Shown one piece after another: positions 1-10,979 of a stretch of 64,000 nucleotides of DNA (positions are counted from its first letter, which is position 1; each line of letters opens with the position of its first letter). A program made the translations under genes and the position numbers. Origin of the DNA: Gaeumannomyces sp. JS-464 (taxonomy: Eukaryota > Ascomycota > Sordariomycetes > Magnaporthales > Magnaporthaceae); contig NGZR01000005.1 of NCBI GenBank assembly GCA_002197995.1, forward strand, positions 1,488,001-1,552,000, in the 5' to 3' direction. A model generated the notes under the pieces. The model saw nothing but the letters and a program-made list of their open reading frames with translations. It was not told where the DNA came from and ran no database searches.

Positions 1-300
1 GTTGCCGCGGGCCAGGTACGCCACAACGTGCATCCACCAGAGGCAGCGCAGGAGGACGGGGCCGATCTTGCGCATGAGGCGCTTCTCCTCGTCAGTCCCC
101 GGGGAGTAATCGCGCAGAGCCTCGATCATCTCCTCGTCCTCGCCCGTCAGGTTCCGTTCGACCTTGGGCACAGTCCCCTCGGCCGCGTCTTCGGCGACAT
201 GGTCTGGTGGCTTTTCCGTCTCAATAGGGGCTGAGGTTGTTTCTTCATACTGTTTGAATGTGCCCAGGACAGACCAGGGGCCCAGGGAGAGAGATACACG
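1..300 (-). CDS. MFS permease, N-terminal fragment (Dal5/Tna1-like anion:cation symporter family)
   Basis: Read on the minus strand, this encodes an acidic cytosolic N-terminus that includes DYSPGTDEEKRLMRKI, then the start of a first membrane segment with LLRCLWWMHVVAYLARGN. This order (acidic tail, charged E/KR..RKI box, then a helix ending in a Y-L-x-R-x-N motif) is typical of fungal allantoate/nicotinate-type permeases of the major facilitator superfamily, which take up organic anions or vitamins at the plasma membrane. The rest of the protein lies beyond the left edge. The frame stays open to about position 300 without an in-frame ATG, so the start codon is probably in an upstream exon that I could not place. 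The family call is by motif only and the substrate is unknown. Confidence 0.6.
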
Positions 301-301
301 G

Positions 302-996
302 ACAATTTGAAAATGTTTAAAAGCAACTACATGACATTTAGGTTCAGCTCTAGGACTGGCCGTGGACCGACTGGAGGTCCTGCGGCTTCGGAAGCATGTC
401 CGTTGAGGGGATTCGGAGATCCGTTGATATCGGGGTAGCTTTCGGGGAATACCACCCTGTACTATTTCTTGGCACGTCTTCCCCAGAAATGCTACTTCCC
501 GACCACCTATGAACCCCCTTAGGTGGCTTCCGTACCTCTCAAAGGCCCTGGTAGCACGGCTTGGCGCATACGAGACGGCGCAGATTGACTCGGGGATGAT
601 TCAAGGCGAGAAATCTTGGGGCATGTAGAGCACGCACGAATCTGGGACTGCAGCAGGTTGGCGCCAAAAGAATGTAATCAGCTATCCAAGGGTTGACGGT
701 GACCAGCCCATCCATCTGTGAAAAACAAATCTATCCAATAACTCCGCCCGGGTATTCCCAACCGATAACTCCTTTGTGGTGTACAAGTAAAAGCCAACAA
801 ACAAAGGAAAGGGCCCAAATGAGTGTGGTGGTTGCAACCGATGCGTAAAGAATGCATGTAAACGAGTGACTGTGATCCCCTTCATCGTACACATATAAAC
901 GCCTCGACACCTCAGGTGAGGTGACTTGTTCTCGTTATAGCCACGTCAAAAGGCTCGCGGGGCGAGGCCATGATGGCAGTGGCTTTTGGCTCGAGC
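302..996. other. Intergenic region, MFS permease promoter side
   Basis: About 700 bp with only short overlapping frames. It should hold the first exon and promoter of the minus-strand permease and the 3' region of the small zinc-peptide candidate. No RNA gene or mobile element was recognised. Confidence 0.4.
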
Positions 997-1159
997 TCAC
1001 TGGCCTGTAAGAGACAGGATGGTAAGCTCGGGAATAGGATGAGAAAGTCAATCTCGACTTGCGAGAATAGGTAAGGGAATACTTACACTGGGAGCAGAGG
1101 CTGCTATCCCCGTCGATTTTGGCGCCGCACTTCTGGCATTTTCCTCCGTATGCACCCAT
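997..1159 (-). CDS. Candidate 26-residue double-CxxC (zinc-ribbon-like) peptide
   Basis: Exon 1 (1159 down to 1087) starts with ATG and encodes MGAYGGKCQKCGAKIDGD, then a second CxxC. It ends in a clean GTAAGT donor. An intron of 82 bp (1005-1086) closes at TTACAG, and exon 2 (997-1004) adds a Cys codon, Gln and a TGA stop. The product would be 26 residues with two CxxC knuckles ten residues apart, a spacing suited to one zinc ion. If the intron were retained, the frame would add a basic, non-conserved tail. Reading upstream of the ATG looks like a leader rather than protein. The role is unknown. It could also be the first exon of a longer gene with another acceptor, or a chance frame. Evidence for splicing is only the consensus sites. 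Confidence 0.35.
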
Positions 1160-3172
1160 GATGCCTGAAGGTTCAAGGTCGATCGTCTGGGGAGAGGCGA
1201 GTGGTCGAAAAAGGGAGGGCTGTGGCGTAGAGGCTTGAGAGGCGTGGCTTGTTGAAGGCTCGAGGTCTTGAGAGCGAGAGAGATGTGGACGGGGAGGGAT
1301 GTGGGTTAGAATCAAGCACGACGGCGAGAAAGAGATGGTGATTGCATTTATATAAGCCCGGAGACGTGATATCTCTCATTCACTGCTGTCACTGCTTCTA
1401 ATGACTGAACCAAAGCGCCCATCATATGATGCATTGAATATGCCTGGCTAACAGCTCTGGCCAACATCTTGGACGGCACCCAGGCCCTGATATTTTCTAG
1501 ACTTGCAGGTCTTGATATCGGGTTTGCTATCGCGTTCACCGAGGTCCAGTGTAAGTGACTGTGCGCTTGGTCAAGACGTCTGGCCAACAGTTGGGCGGGT
1601 ATCATGAGTCTGTGATGTGCTTTATACTCGGGTGCCTTGATGCTGGGGTTTCCGGTCGGTTCACCGAGGTGTAGTGTAGGCGACTTATGCCACCCCGGCC
1701 GGCGCGTCCAAAACTGCGCGAGTAGAAGGCTGGTGGAGGCTGTCATTGTCGCCCCTGAAGCGCTCCTTAAGCGCTGGGCTGACCACCGACGGCCAGGCGT
1801 ACTGGGTACCCCACACTGTGGCAGCCCGAAACCTTGGACCAATCACATATAATAAAAGCGGTGTCGTTGGAGTGAGGTGCTGTTGTTGTCTCTTTCAAGG
1901 GCCAGCGGCCGTTTTACCTCGAGCACACCTATAGACGACAGGGGCAATCACATTGCGGCCAACGCCCAGCACAGCGCTACGGGATTTGGAGAGGGAGGAG
2001 GGCCCGAATGAGCCCGAGAGGCGAGTCCCGGGTGGCTCTGGTTCAGGCGGGTGGCGCCGTCACCACGTCGGGCTTTGGCTGCGGAATGAGTGGCTTCGTA
2101 TCAAAGATGGCTGATGTCTTTCTCTTCGGATGCCGAATCGACGGCCCTTGTATTGATAGTTGGGGAAAACATCATCTAGAGCAGGCTAAGCGATTTTTGC
2201 TGCATTCATCATCGAGTATCAACCGTCCTCGGCTTCCAATAAAGGAGGATATGTGATTGCTTCGGTCGGCCTTTTTCGGCATTTGCCAATCAATTCAGTC
2301 GATTGCTGTGCTGTCTTTTTCAATTCTCTCGCTTGTGGGGAGCCCAAGGGGTTGTCTACCTACCCCACCGGCATCGAATGTTTATTGCTTCCACGGCCGA
2401 GATGCGCGTAATTTGGAGAGCCGAGGCAGCGGTAGCTTGCGGCAGAGCCTGTTGGGAAGGGGCCAATCACGAGCGGCGCAAAGGTAAGAAAAAGCCGGAA
2501 CCTTGGGGGATTTGAGCGACTCGACTCGAGCGAAGCGTGCGGCGGGCAAACACAGTGGCTCCGAAGCCCGATTCGGCTCCCGCAAGTGCCGCAGATGACT
2601 TGACCGCTTTTAGGGGTACTTGGCCCTCGCATCAATGTGCCAGGCACCAGACATGTACCAGCCCCAGCTGGAGCGGAGCGGCGGTCTGGGGCAGCGGCCA
2701 GCTAGCTGGGCCCGCCGTCCTGGACTTTCTAGTGGTGGACACACTGTGCCGTGAATTGATGACTCTGTCTGGACTGGGCTCGGTGTAAGCAGAAAAAAAA
2801 GAAAAAAAGCTAAGAGAGGATCAACCGCCGCCACGGCTTTTCTTCTCGAACTCAAAACCCAATTCTTTTCCCACTTCCTTCTCAGCAGCCCATCCACCCC
2901 GGAAGAGGGCCAATTGATATCCCCAAACGCCCACGGTCTTTCCTGATCGATCCAAGTGTGCTACAAGGCCTTGGAACGCTGTCTTTTTTTCGGTTGGTGG
3001 CTTCCCGGATCAGATCCCGCCCCGTGGCGACGACGCACGCACCCGTCTGCTGCCCCCCCACATGCAATTGCCCCTTGGCTGGTCCCGGCCCATCCACGAT
3101 ACTGACAACAGACTCGCCAGGTCCTTAGAACAACGACACCGCAGAAACAAACTACACCCGAAATCGCAAACA
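1160..3172. other. Intergenic region upstream of HEM1, with imperfect tandem repeat
   Basis: About 2 kb without a convincing gene. Frames of 60-160 codons occur but lack recognisable domains or consistent codon usage. The segment 1456-1740 carries a diverged tandem repeat (listed separately). The last few hundred bases are probably the HEM1 promoter and leader. An in-frame upstream ATG at 3062 would add 37 residues to HEM1 but lacks the CAAACAATGG start context present at 3173. Confidence 0.4.
1456..1740. repeat. Imperfect tandem repeat, unit about 123-125 bp
   Basis: The string TCTGGCCAACA occurs at 1456 and again at 1579. The string GTTCACCGAGGT occurs at 1534 and at 1659. Matching landmarks therefore recur at 123-125 bp. 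A third, weaker copy may begin near 1705. On the minus strand the repeat stays open in one frame, and the two translated copies share scattered residues (LAR..xQAxS). Copies have diverged strongly, so this is an old duplication. Confidence 0.5.
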
Positions 3173-5111
3173 ATGGACGCCGTGCTCCGCCAGTCCAAGG
3201 CCCTGTGCCCCTTCCTCAACAAGGCGTCGCCGGCCACCCTGCGCGCCCTGTCGACAAAGGCCTCGCCCGCCACCGCCCCCGCCTCTCGCCCTGCGGCGGC
3301 ACAATGTCCAAGCTGCAGCTGCTGGCCCCGCTGCCCCGTCATGGGCAAGGCCATGGCCGTCCAGTCCGCCAAGGCCCGCCCCGGCTCGCTGCCCGTCGGC
3401 CTGGCCAAGCTGCACACCTCGCGCAGCAAGGACGCCCGCGCCGTCGACGGGCCCGTCGTCACCCCGCGTGACAACTTCCCCCCGGGTCTTTCGTCCGCTG
3501 CCGCCCACCCCGCCGCCGCCACTGCCGCCCGGCTGCCCATGCCGCCGCCACGCCCTCGGGCCCCGGCGCGCACGTGGGCACCAAGTTCTCGTACGAGGGC
3601 TTCTACGAGGCCGAGCTGCAGAAGAAGCACAAGGACCGGTCGTACCGCTACTTCAACAACATCAACCGCCTCGCCAAGGAGTTCCCGCGCGCGCACATGG
3701 CGGACCGCGACGAGCGCGTGACGGTCTGGTGCGCCAACGACTACCTCGGCATGGGCCGCAAACCGCCGCGTGCTCGACAAGATGCACGAGACGCTCGACG
3801 AGTACGGCGCCGGCGCCGGCGGCACCCGCACATCTCGGGCCACAACCGCCACGCCGTCGAGCTCGAGGCCACCATCGCCCGCCTGCACGCCAAGGAGGCC
3901 GCCCTCGTCTTCAGCTCCTGCTACGTCGCCAACGACGCCACCCTCGCCACCCTGGGCTCCAAGATGCCCGACTGCGTCATCCTGTCCGACAGCCTCAACC
4001 ACGCCTCATGATCCAGGGTATCCGCCACTCGGGCACCCGCAAGATCGTCTTCAAGCACAACGACGTCGCCGACCTCGAGGCCAAGCTGGCCTCGCTGCCC
4101 CTGCACGTCCCCAAGATCATCGCCTTCGAGTCCGTCTACAGCATGTGCGGCTCCGTCGGCCCCATCGAGGCCATCTGCGACCTGGCCGACAAGTACGGCG
4201 CCATCACCTTCCTCGACGAGGTCCACGCCGTCGGCATGTACGGCCCGCACGGCGCCGGCGTCGCCGAGCACCTCGACTTTGAGGCCCACCGCCGCGGCGA
4301 GCCCCGCGGCACCATCCTGGACCGCGTCGACATCATCACGGGCACCCTGGGCAAGGCCTACGGCTGCGTCGGCGGCTACATTGCCGGCTCGTCCAAGCTC
4401 GTCGACGTCGTCCGCTCCTTGGCCCCCGGCTTCATCTTCACCACCTCGCTGCCCCCGGCCACCATGGCCGGTGCCAGGGCCGCCATTGAGTACCAGATGG
4501 AGTACGACGGCGACCGCCGCCTGCAGCAGCTCCACACCCGCGCCGTCAAGGAGGCCCTCGCCGCCCGCGACATTCCCGTCATCCCCAACCCGTCGCACAT
4601 TGTTCCGTAAGTTTACACAGTTGACCTTGGGGACAGAGAGGACAGAATGCTAACAGTGTCACAGCATCCTGGTCGGTGACGCCGAGCTGGCCAAGCAGCC
4701 TCGGACATGCTCCTGCGCGACCACCGCATCTACGTGCAGTCCATCAACTACCCGACCGTCCCCGTCGGCCAGGAGCGCCTGCGCGTGACCCCGACCCCGG
4801 GCCACGTGGCCGAGTTCCGCGCCGACCTGGTCGAGGCCCTCGACGCCATCTGGACCGAGCTCGGCATCAGCGCACCTCGGACTGGGCCGCCGAGGGCGGC
4901 TTCATCGGCGTCGGCGAGCCCGAGCCCGAACACCAGCAGGCTAGGGAGGACGCCGACACCAAGAACGCCCCGCTCTGGACCGACGCCCAGCTGGGCATCG
5001 AGCAAGCCGCCAAGGAGATCCTGGCCGCGGGTGAGCGCCCGCCGGTCGCTTCACCGAGTCGCGCTGGAGCGCGAGGCGGCTACCCTCGGCAGGGCGGCTG
5101 CTGCTGCCTAA
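3173..5111 (+). CDS. HEM1: 5-aminolevulinate synthase, mitochondrial (frameshifted in this sequence)
   Basis: Catalyses the first step of haem synthesis, glycine plus succinyl-CoA to 5-aminolevulinate, in the mitochondrial matrix with pyridoxal phosphate. The N-terminal presequence holds two haem regulatory Cys-Pro motifs, ALCPFL and RCPVMG. The catalytic part includes [46 protein letters not shown] and the lysine motif [15 protein letters not shown] 58-bp intron (4607-4664, GTAAGT..GCTAAC..CACAG) splits HIVP/ILVGD. The frame is broken repeatedly: near 3290, 3335 and 3500-3530; one extra A at 3760-3762; and single bases missing near 3830, 4007, 4698 and 4868. All residues expected for the family are present across the three frames, so these look like sequence errors. 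The end is uncertain: one frame stops at 5111 after a poly-Ala tail. The ATG at 3173 is chosen for its context and fit to the family N-terminus. Confidence 0.9.
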
Positions 5112-6210
5112 CGGTGCTTGCTTTGATGAGGATGTGTGTCGCGTGTCGAACTTGTCGACTTGGTATGCTATCTGCCTTTCGTCGAGCGTGGTTTCCTTTC
5201 GCGCAACACGACAGGAACCCACCTTTTGGATTCGTCATTCAAACCCAAAATTAAAAGATCTATTTCTGTGGCTGCCGGCAAGGAAAAATGCCGGCCAAGA
5301 AGCCCAACCCAACATCACGTCCCACGTGCCTGGTTGTGATTTGCATTGCTAGTACTCTTATGGAGAAGCCCCTTTGAACGGTATGTCAACTATGTGGCTT
5401 AATGTGGTTTCACGCGCGCAAGATAGTAGACGTATTTTCCTTGCTGGGCACCCATTGCTTTTCCGCCGCTTTGGTCAGACTGGCCAGTTGCTGCCGTGCC
5501 ATGTGGAAGAGAAGAAGAGGGGGAAAATGAGAAGGAGACAAGAAAAAGAAAAAAGAAAAAAAAGCGGGCAGGACATCCTTTGCTGAAAACGAAGAGCAAG
5601 TTTCAGCCCATGTGGCGCTGGTTATTGATATTGAAAATACTAACAAGAAACAGCAAAAAGCTCACTACCCAACCTCGAGGTGGACTGTGGGTGGACAGCT
5701 ACGAGAACCCGGTGGGTTTTTTTCGGTCGAAAAAGCTCATTAGCCAGCGGCCGGATGGTGGGCGGTTACGAAACCCAGTATCTGCCCGGCGGCTCTTTGG
5801 TGTTTAATTAGAGGGGAGAGAAAATCGGCCGACCCCATCACGGTGATAGGGATCGATCGAACCCGGGCACAAGCCAGCCACAGGCAGGCAGGGCAAGGCA
5901 ACAGCTTAAGGTTTCGACGCTTCCTCATAACCGCTACGCCAAGTTGGCGTCCGGGTTCGATATCTACGCTGAGCTGGGTGACAGATTACAAGGGCCTGGG
6001 GCCACAGCAGGGGCAGTGCAGAAGCGAAGGGGGTGGGAGCAGCAGCACAGCACGGGCCCCGCCTCTAGCAGATCAGATTTCCGCCAGATGCTTGCCGCCT
6101 TGAGTTTGCCGCATGTTAGATGTCATACATCATGCAATATTGGCCTTTTCCTCTTGACGGTCCACCTAACCCACGGAGCCCAGCCTCACATATGCACCCA
6201 GGCACCCAGG
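5112..6210. other. Convergent intergenic region HEM1 / THI6
   Basis: About 1.1 kb between the 3' ends of HEM1 (+) and THI6 (-). It includes a purine-rich stretch around 5509-5570. No frame has recognisable domains, and no RNA gene was found. Confidence 0.4.
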
Positions 6211-8001
6211 CTACTTGCCCCCCTCGTCGGCATCAACCTCCATGGGCAGCTCGTTGACGGCAACGACCCTGCCGTCTTCGGTATCATGCCGCCTGATCTG
6301 CGCGAGGGCCATCCACTCAGTGTCGCCCTCGGACGTCGACACGCGGCAGTCGGCCAGCACGTCGAGGAAGGCGGGCACAAACGTCCCCCGGCCCTGGCAG
6401 CGGCCCGCGGCCACCTCGGCCGACAGGTTGAACAGCAGCAGCGCCGCCACCGCCGCCGTCAGCCTGTCGCCGCCGGGGTGCACGACGGAGCAGGCCGCGC
6501 TGATGACGGTGCCGAGCGAGCAGCCCGTGCCCGTGACGCGCGAGAGCAGCACGTGGCCGTGCGCGAGCGAGCACGCGCGCCCCGGGTCCGCCACGAAGTC
6601 GGTCGCGCCCGTCATGACCACCACGCAGCGCCGGAGCCGCGCCAGCCGCACGGCCAGGAGCGCCCGGGCCGCGTCGTCGCGCGTCGACGGCCCGCTGTCG
6701 ACGCCGCGCTGCTGTGGCAGGTCCTGCTGGTCCTGCGGCGCCCCTCCCTCGGGCGCGCCCTTGAGCCGCAGCTCCGACTCGAGCTCGACGTTGAGCACCG
6801 TCGCGATCTCGCCCTCGTTGCCCTTGATCACGTCCAGGTAGCCGGCGGCCAGGAATGGACTTGACGGCCGCGCGGCGGACCGCGGTGGCGCCGGCGCTTT
6901 TTGTTTCCCGCTCAGACGTTAGCTGACGTGGGGCCTCTTTTTTTTTGCTTTTGTTCCAACGCTGCACGGCTACCGCACATACCCTACTGGGTCAAAGACC
7001 ACGGGGCGGCCGGCCAGGTTATAGGCCTTGATGGCCTTGACGTAATTCTCGATGCCTTCCGGGGTGACGGTGCCCATGTTGACGACGAGGGCGCCGCCCA
7101 GCTTGGCGAGGTCGGCCGCCTCCTCGCCGTAGTTGGCCATGATGGGGGAGGCGCCGACGGCGAGGGCGACGTTGGCCGAGAAGTTCTGCACGACCAGATT
7201 GGTCATGTTGTGCGACAGCGGCGTGGTCTCGTGCATGGCCTCGATGACGCCGGGAACCAGGGCCAGAATCTCCGAGGGGTCCTGGGGCTGCGGGGTGCCC
7301 TCCCTGGTGGCGAAAGGGGGCGGCTCCTTGATGAGCCGGAGCAGATCCCGGGCGGCGGCTTGCGGGTCAGGGGCGGCCACGATGGCGCTCACAACGGCAA
7401 CACCGTCAAGCTTCTTGAACGGCCAAATCTCGGACTGGTACAAGACGCGCTGGACGTTGGTGCTGTTGATGCCGCCTATGGCGACCGTGGGTATCGGCTT
7501 GCAGACGGGGCGGCGCGTCAGCATGCCCAAGATGTACTGCAGGCCGGCGGTGCCCAAGATGTTCTTGGTGTTGGTCTTGGTGTTAGTGGCGAAGACGGCG
7601 CCGATGCCAAGGTAGTCGGCGTTGCCGTAGCAGGCCTTTATGGCCTCGAAGCCGTTGTTGGCCGAGATGCCGATGATGGCGCCAGGGCCGAGCAGGCGGC
7701 GGGCGTCCTGCAGCGACATGTCGTCCTGGCCCAGGTGGACGCCCTCGCAGCCCACGGCCAGGGCGACGTCGACGCGGTCGTTGATGAGCAGCGGCACATT
7801 GTGCTCGCGGGTGATGCGGTGCAGGCGCGTGGCCACGTCGATCAGCACGCGCGTGTCGCTCGTCTTGTCCCGGTACTGCACGATGGTGACGCCACCCTTG
7901 ATGGCCTGCTCGACGACGTCGCAGATGTCGCGGCCGCCTAGGATGGCGGGGGTTGAGTCCGTCACCAGGTACAGGCTGTAGTCGACGTTTCTGTTCGCCA
8001 T
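6211..8001 (-). CDS. THI6: Bifunctional thiamine-phosphate synthase / hydroxyethylthiazole kinase
   Basis: Joins the pyrimidine and thiazole halves of thiamine and phosphorylates hydroxyethylthiazole; the fusion of both enzymes is usual in fungi. Exon 1 (8001-6983) encodes the synthase domain with SLYLVTDS, GGVTIVQYRDK, INDRVDVALA and HLGQDDMSL, then the start of the kinase (NMTNLVVQNFSANVALA, FDPVG). An 86-bp intron (6897-6982, GTATGT..GCTAAC..AAAAAG) follows. Exon 2 (6896-6211) carries VIKGNEGEI, VVVMTGATDFVADP and the catalytic-cysteine motif TGTGCSLG. One extra base near 6856 shifts the frame between AVKS and FLAAGYLDVIKGNEGE; removing it would give about 567 residues, the normal length. 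The gene shares a 560-bp divergent promoter with the Zn2Cys6 factor at 8562. I saw no thiamine-pyrophosphate riboswitch in the leader. Confidence 0.93.
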
Positions 8002-8237
8002 GGCTGGGGTGTTTGTGGCGGTGTCGCCAAGGAGGATTCCATGCTTGAATACATTTTATCGCTCATCGAGTGAGTGGTATTCACACTGAGTTACACCCCC
8101 ACGGGGACAGGTGCAGTGCGCTAATGAATACGTCAAGCTCTCCAATGTGCCCCAGCCGATGTTTGCCATTCCATTTTTGGCGTGCATAAATGCAGGCCTG
8201 TGTCATCCCGCAGCGGTCAGGGGTAGCTCCCAGTAAA

Positions 8238-8244
8238 TGACTCA
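8238..8244. promoter_or_regulatory. Perfect TGACTCA site (Gcn4/CpcA-type)
   Basis: The palindromic 7-mer TGACTCA lies about 240 bp upstream of the THI6 start and 320 bp upstream of the regulator start. This is the core site for bZIP cross-pathway control factors in fungi. Whether it is used here is inference. Confidence 0.35.
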
Positions 8245-8256
8245 GCATATTTGGAG

Positions 8257-8288
8257 CGGAGGCGGAGTGATTTTCTGCTCCGGCGGAG
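8257..8288. promoter_or_regulatory. Cluster of four CGGAG half-sites
   Basis: Within 32 bp there is a direct pair CGGAG-G-CGGAG (8257-8267) and an inverted pair CTCCG/CGGAG (8278-8288, sharing bases). Zn2Cys6 proteins bind CGG triplets in direct, inverted or everted pairs, so this is a plausible binding site, perhaps for the adjacent regulator itself. Confidence 0.35.
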
Positions 8289-8561
8289 TCGGACTTCAGT
8301 CTCAGTCGATTCTTTCCTTCTCAGCCTCCGGCCAAGACAACAAGGGACCACGAGGAACGCGCACACGCACGCCTACCCCTAGACTGATCCTTCAAGGTTG
8401 TGCTGTCCTTGTTCCTTGACTGCTCAGATATCATGGGAACTTTTTGCAGACCTGAACCTGCGGCATCAAGCGCTCGCAAGTTGTCACGCCAGAGAGCGCC
8501 AAAAGTGCCAATAACAATAAGCCGGCCAAGCTAAGCCCCTGACTGAGACCAAAATCTCAAC

Positions 8562-10979
8562 ATGGCCGCAGAAGCATCAACTCCCTCTGTCATTGGCGCT
8601 GGCGTGAGCAAAAACAAGGGACCTCGTGCCTGTACAACATGCGCAAAGGCAAAATCCCGCTGCCACCCTGGCCCGTTTCCTTCAATCTGTGAACGGTAGG
8701 CTAGCTGGCAGCCCACCTTATCCTCCCGGCCTTGTGCCACCATGGACTAGATCAAGTAGAGTCTCAAGCTGACCCGACCCCGTATAGCTGCCACCGGCTC
8801 AAAAAGCCATGTTCCTCTCAGACTCCGGCTCCGCCTCGCAAGCGAAAGGAGACGAGGCCCAACAGGGTGGCCGAGCTGGAGCGCCGGCTGCAGGACCTGA
8901 CCAGCAAGCTCCAGCCCGTCGTCGAGGCACAGCAGCAGCGGCAGCAACAGCAGCAGCAGCAACGGCAACAGCAGCAACAAGGCGAGCAACAGCTATCGCC
9001 GCCCGTGTCTACCCCAGACACCACTGAGGACCAGCTGCCGCTGCCGACCACCAGCAAGAGGGCCAGCATCGGCACTGGGAATCTGCTCCACTTGCTGCCC
9101 GACATCGGGATATCAGTCGGCTCGCTCGTGGAGCCGGACCACGAGCCTGTCAGCGCCGTCTCGTCCCCGGGCCCCAGCCGCTGCGGCTCCACTAATACGC
9201 ATGTTCCTCCGTGCGGCCCGGCGCCGCCACCGGCCGAAAAGTCCGTGTGGCTGGACCCGACCGAGGCCGCTCTCCTCTTGAAAGAGTACCACGAACACAT
9301 GAAGGACCTGTTCCCCTTCGTCGTCGTGCCCGCCCACATAAGCTCCGATGAGCTCCGCAGGCAGCGGCCCTTCCTCTGGAAGGCCATCATGATCGAGGCC
9401 TGCCACATGGACGGGCGCCGCCAGACGGCCATGGGCCACCAGATGCTTACTGAGATCGCCGCGGCTACGATCACGGCGTCTTCAAAGACCCTGGACCTGC
9501 TGCAAGGCATACAGCTTCTGTTGGCCTGGTTCAACTTTGGCATGACCAGCTTCCAGATCACAAACCTACTGTTCCTCGCCCGCTCGCTCTGCGTCTCGCT
9601 CGGCCTGGGCGAGCCGCAAGGCAGCGGCCCGCTGACCTCGACAAAGCTGGAGGAGATGCGGGCATATGCAGGCACATACTATTTGGTGACTTTGTGAGTG
9701 AGACCACAGCTTCCGCCGCCAAAACTGTTGCCGAATACTAATGCCTGGGTTTAGAACGTTCACCTCCAACAAGAAACCGAATGCGCTCATGGGCACATCG
9801 AACGTCGAGGCTTGCTGCCAGGCTATCCAGTCCAGGATGGAGCACCCCACCGACGAGCTCGTGGTGTATCTTGCCAGGGTACAGCAGCTCATCCAGTCGC
9901 TTTCCCTGGCGCTCGTCCCCTTTTTCCAGAGCACCCACACCAGCAACAACACCCTGACGCCTGGCACTCCACCCTTGGGCGTTGTGGTGAGGGATTTCCA
10001 GCAGCGGATTGCCGCCTTCGAGCAAAGTATCCCGGAGTATCTAAGGAGCCACCCCGGCCTCATGAGCCACGTCCACATCGCCCGGATCCAACTGTACGAG
10101 ATCAGCCTGAACGAGCTGCCGCGGCCGCCTCAGGACCCTCCCGACTTCGGCACCCTCGCCCACCACCAGACGACAGCCGACCCGGCCCCGGAGGCAGAAC
10201 GGCTCGAGCTCCTGTGGTCCTGCCTCGACGCGTGCCGGAAGTACATCGCCTTCCGGTTCCACGGCAACGGCGCGCCTCACCCGCGCAACCGGCCCCACCT
10301 GGTCTGTCTGGCCTCGTTCGACTTTGTCGTGGCCAAGCTCACGTCGCTGAAGCTCTGGATGCTGCAGGCCCCCGGCTGGGACCGCGCGTTTGTGCGCAAG
10401 GAGCTCGACCTCGAGTCCGTGGCCGACCAGATGATCGACGAGCTGCGCTCGGCCGTGTTGGACCGCCAGCTCGCCATTGCTGGGTACTTTTCTCCCAAGC
10501 CTTCCGCCGACCACCCAACAGCTACCGCCTCCGTCGATGGCGGTAGGGGTTGCGGCACAGCTGCTAGGCAGGGTGAGGACGGGGGCCCACCGGACTTGTT
10601 CGAGACGCTTCGCCAGCGGCTGGTGTTTATCAAGACCGCGCTGCTCAGCGAAGCGCACGACACTGCCCATGACAAGGACATGTACGCATCGTCGGGCCGC
10701 AGAGGCTTGTCGATTGGCGCCATGGAGGTGGCAGATTCATCGACCCAGTGCGGGAGCAACGAGAACCAAGGACAGCAGAGTCAACAGAACCAGCAGAATG
10801 AACAAAACGAGCAAATCCAGGAAGATCGACTGCAACATCATCATCAGCAGGTGGAACTGCCTCCGCCCCCACACGTTCCCATGGCGGATCTGGATCTGGA
10901 TTCATGGGCAGCAAACCTCTTTATCGGAGAGGAGGATTGGGATCCTTCGACCATGATGGTCTTTGACTGGTCGACGTAG
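8562..10979 (+). CDS. Zn(II)2Cys6 transcription factor
   Basis: A nuclear fungal-type regulator of 754 residues. Three exons: 8562-8695, 8788-9693 and 9755-10979, with introns of 92 and 61 bp. The first intron splits the zinc cluster (residues about 24-53), whose cysteines follow C-x2-C-x6-C-x8-C-x2-C-x6-C with basic residues after the second cysteine (AKAKSR). A short basic linker, a predicted coiled-coil (RVAELERRLQDLTSKLQ) for dimerisation and a poly-Gln tract (8933-8995) follow. The middle region (LLLKEYHEHMKDLFPFVVVP onward) resembles the regulatory middle homology region of this family. The C-terminus is Gln/Asn-rich and acidic (WAANLFIGEEDWDP), as in activation domains. All splice junctions keep the frame. 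The target genes are unknown; divergence from THI6 does not prove a link. Confidence 0.88.

Larger units (their letters stand above)
8002..8561. promoter_or_regulatory. Divergent promoter THI6 / Zn2Cys6 factor
   Basis: 560 bp between two divergent start codons. It holds a perfect AP-1/Gcn4-type site and a dense cluster of CGGAG half-sites, both listed separately. No gene was seen inside. Confidence 0.5.

Noticed and set aside
1348..1842. 164-codon minus-strand frame as a gene
   Set aside because: It coincides with the diverged tandem repeat, has no domain and no conserved-looking core; kept only as a repeat observation.
3010..4600. Long frames antisense to HEM1 (up to 330 codons)
   Set aside because: High GC at third codon positions opens antisense frames; the translations are low-complexity Gly/Ala/Val/Asp shadows of the real gene.
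5845..5965. tRNA B-box-like strings (GGTTCGAT) at about 5865 and 5956
   Set aside because: The flanking bases do not form the T stem or an acceptor stem.
5944..6864. 306-codon plus-strand frame
   Set aside because: Its right two-thirds is the antisense of the THI6 kinase domain; no independent support.
6901..7941. 346-codon plus-strand frame
   Set aside because: Exact antisense of THI6, which has all expected motifs.
8002..8100. Thiamine-pyrophosphate riboswitch in the THI6 leader
   Set aside because: No CUGAGA-type conserved core or expected helix was seen in the leader; fungal examples are mainly in THI4 and NMT1 genes.
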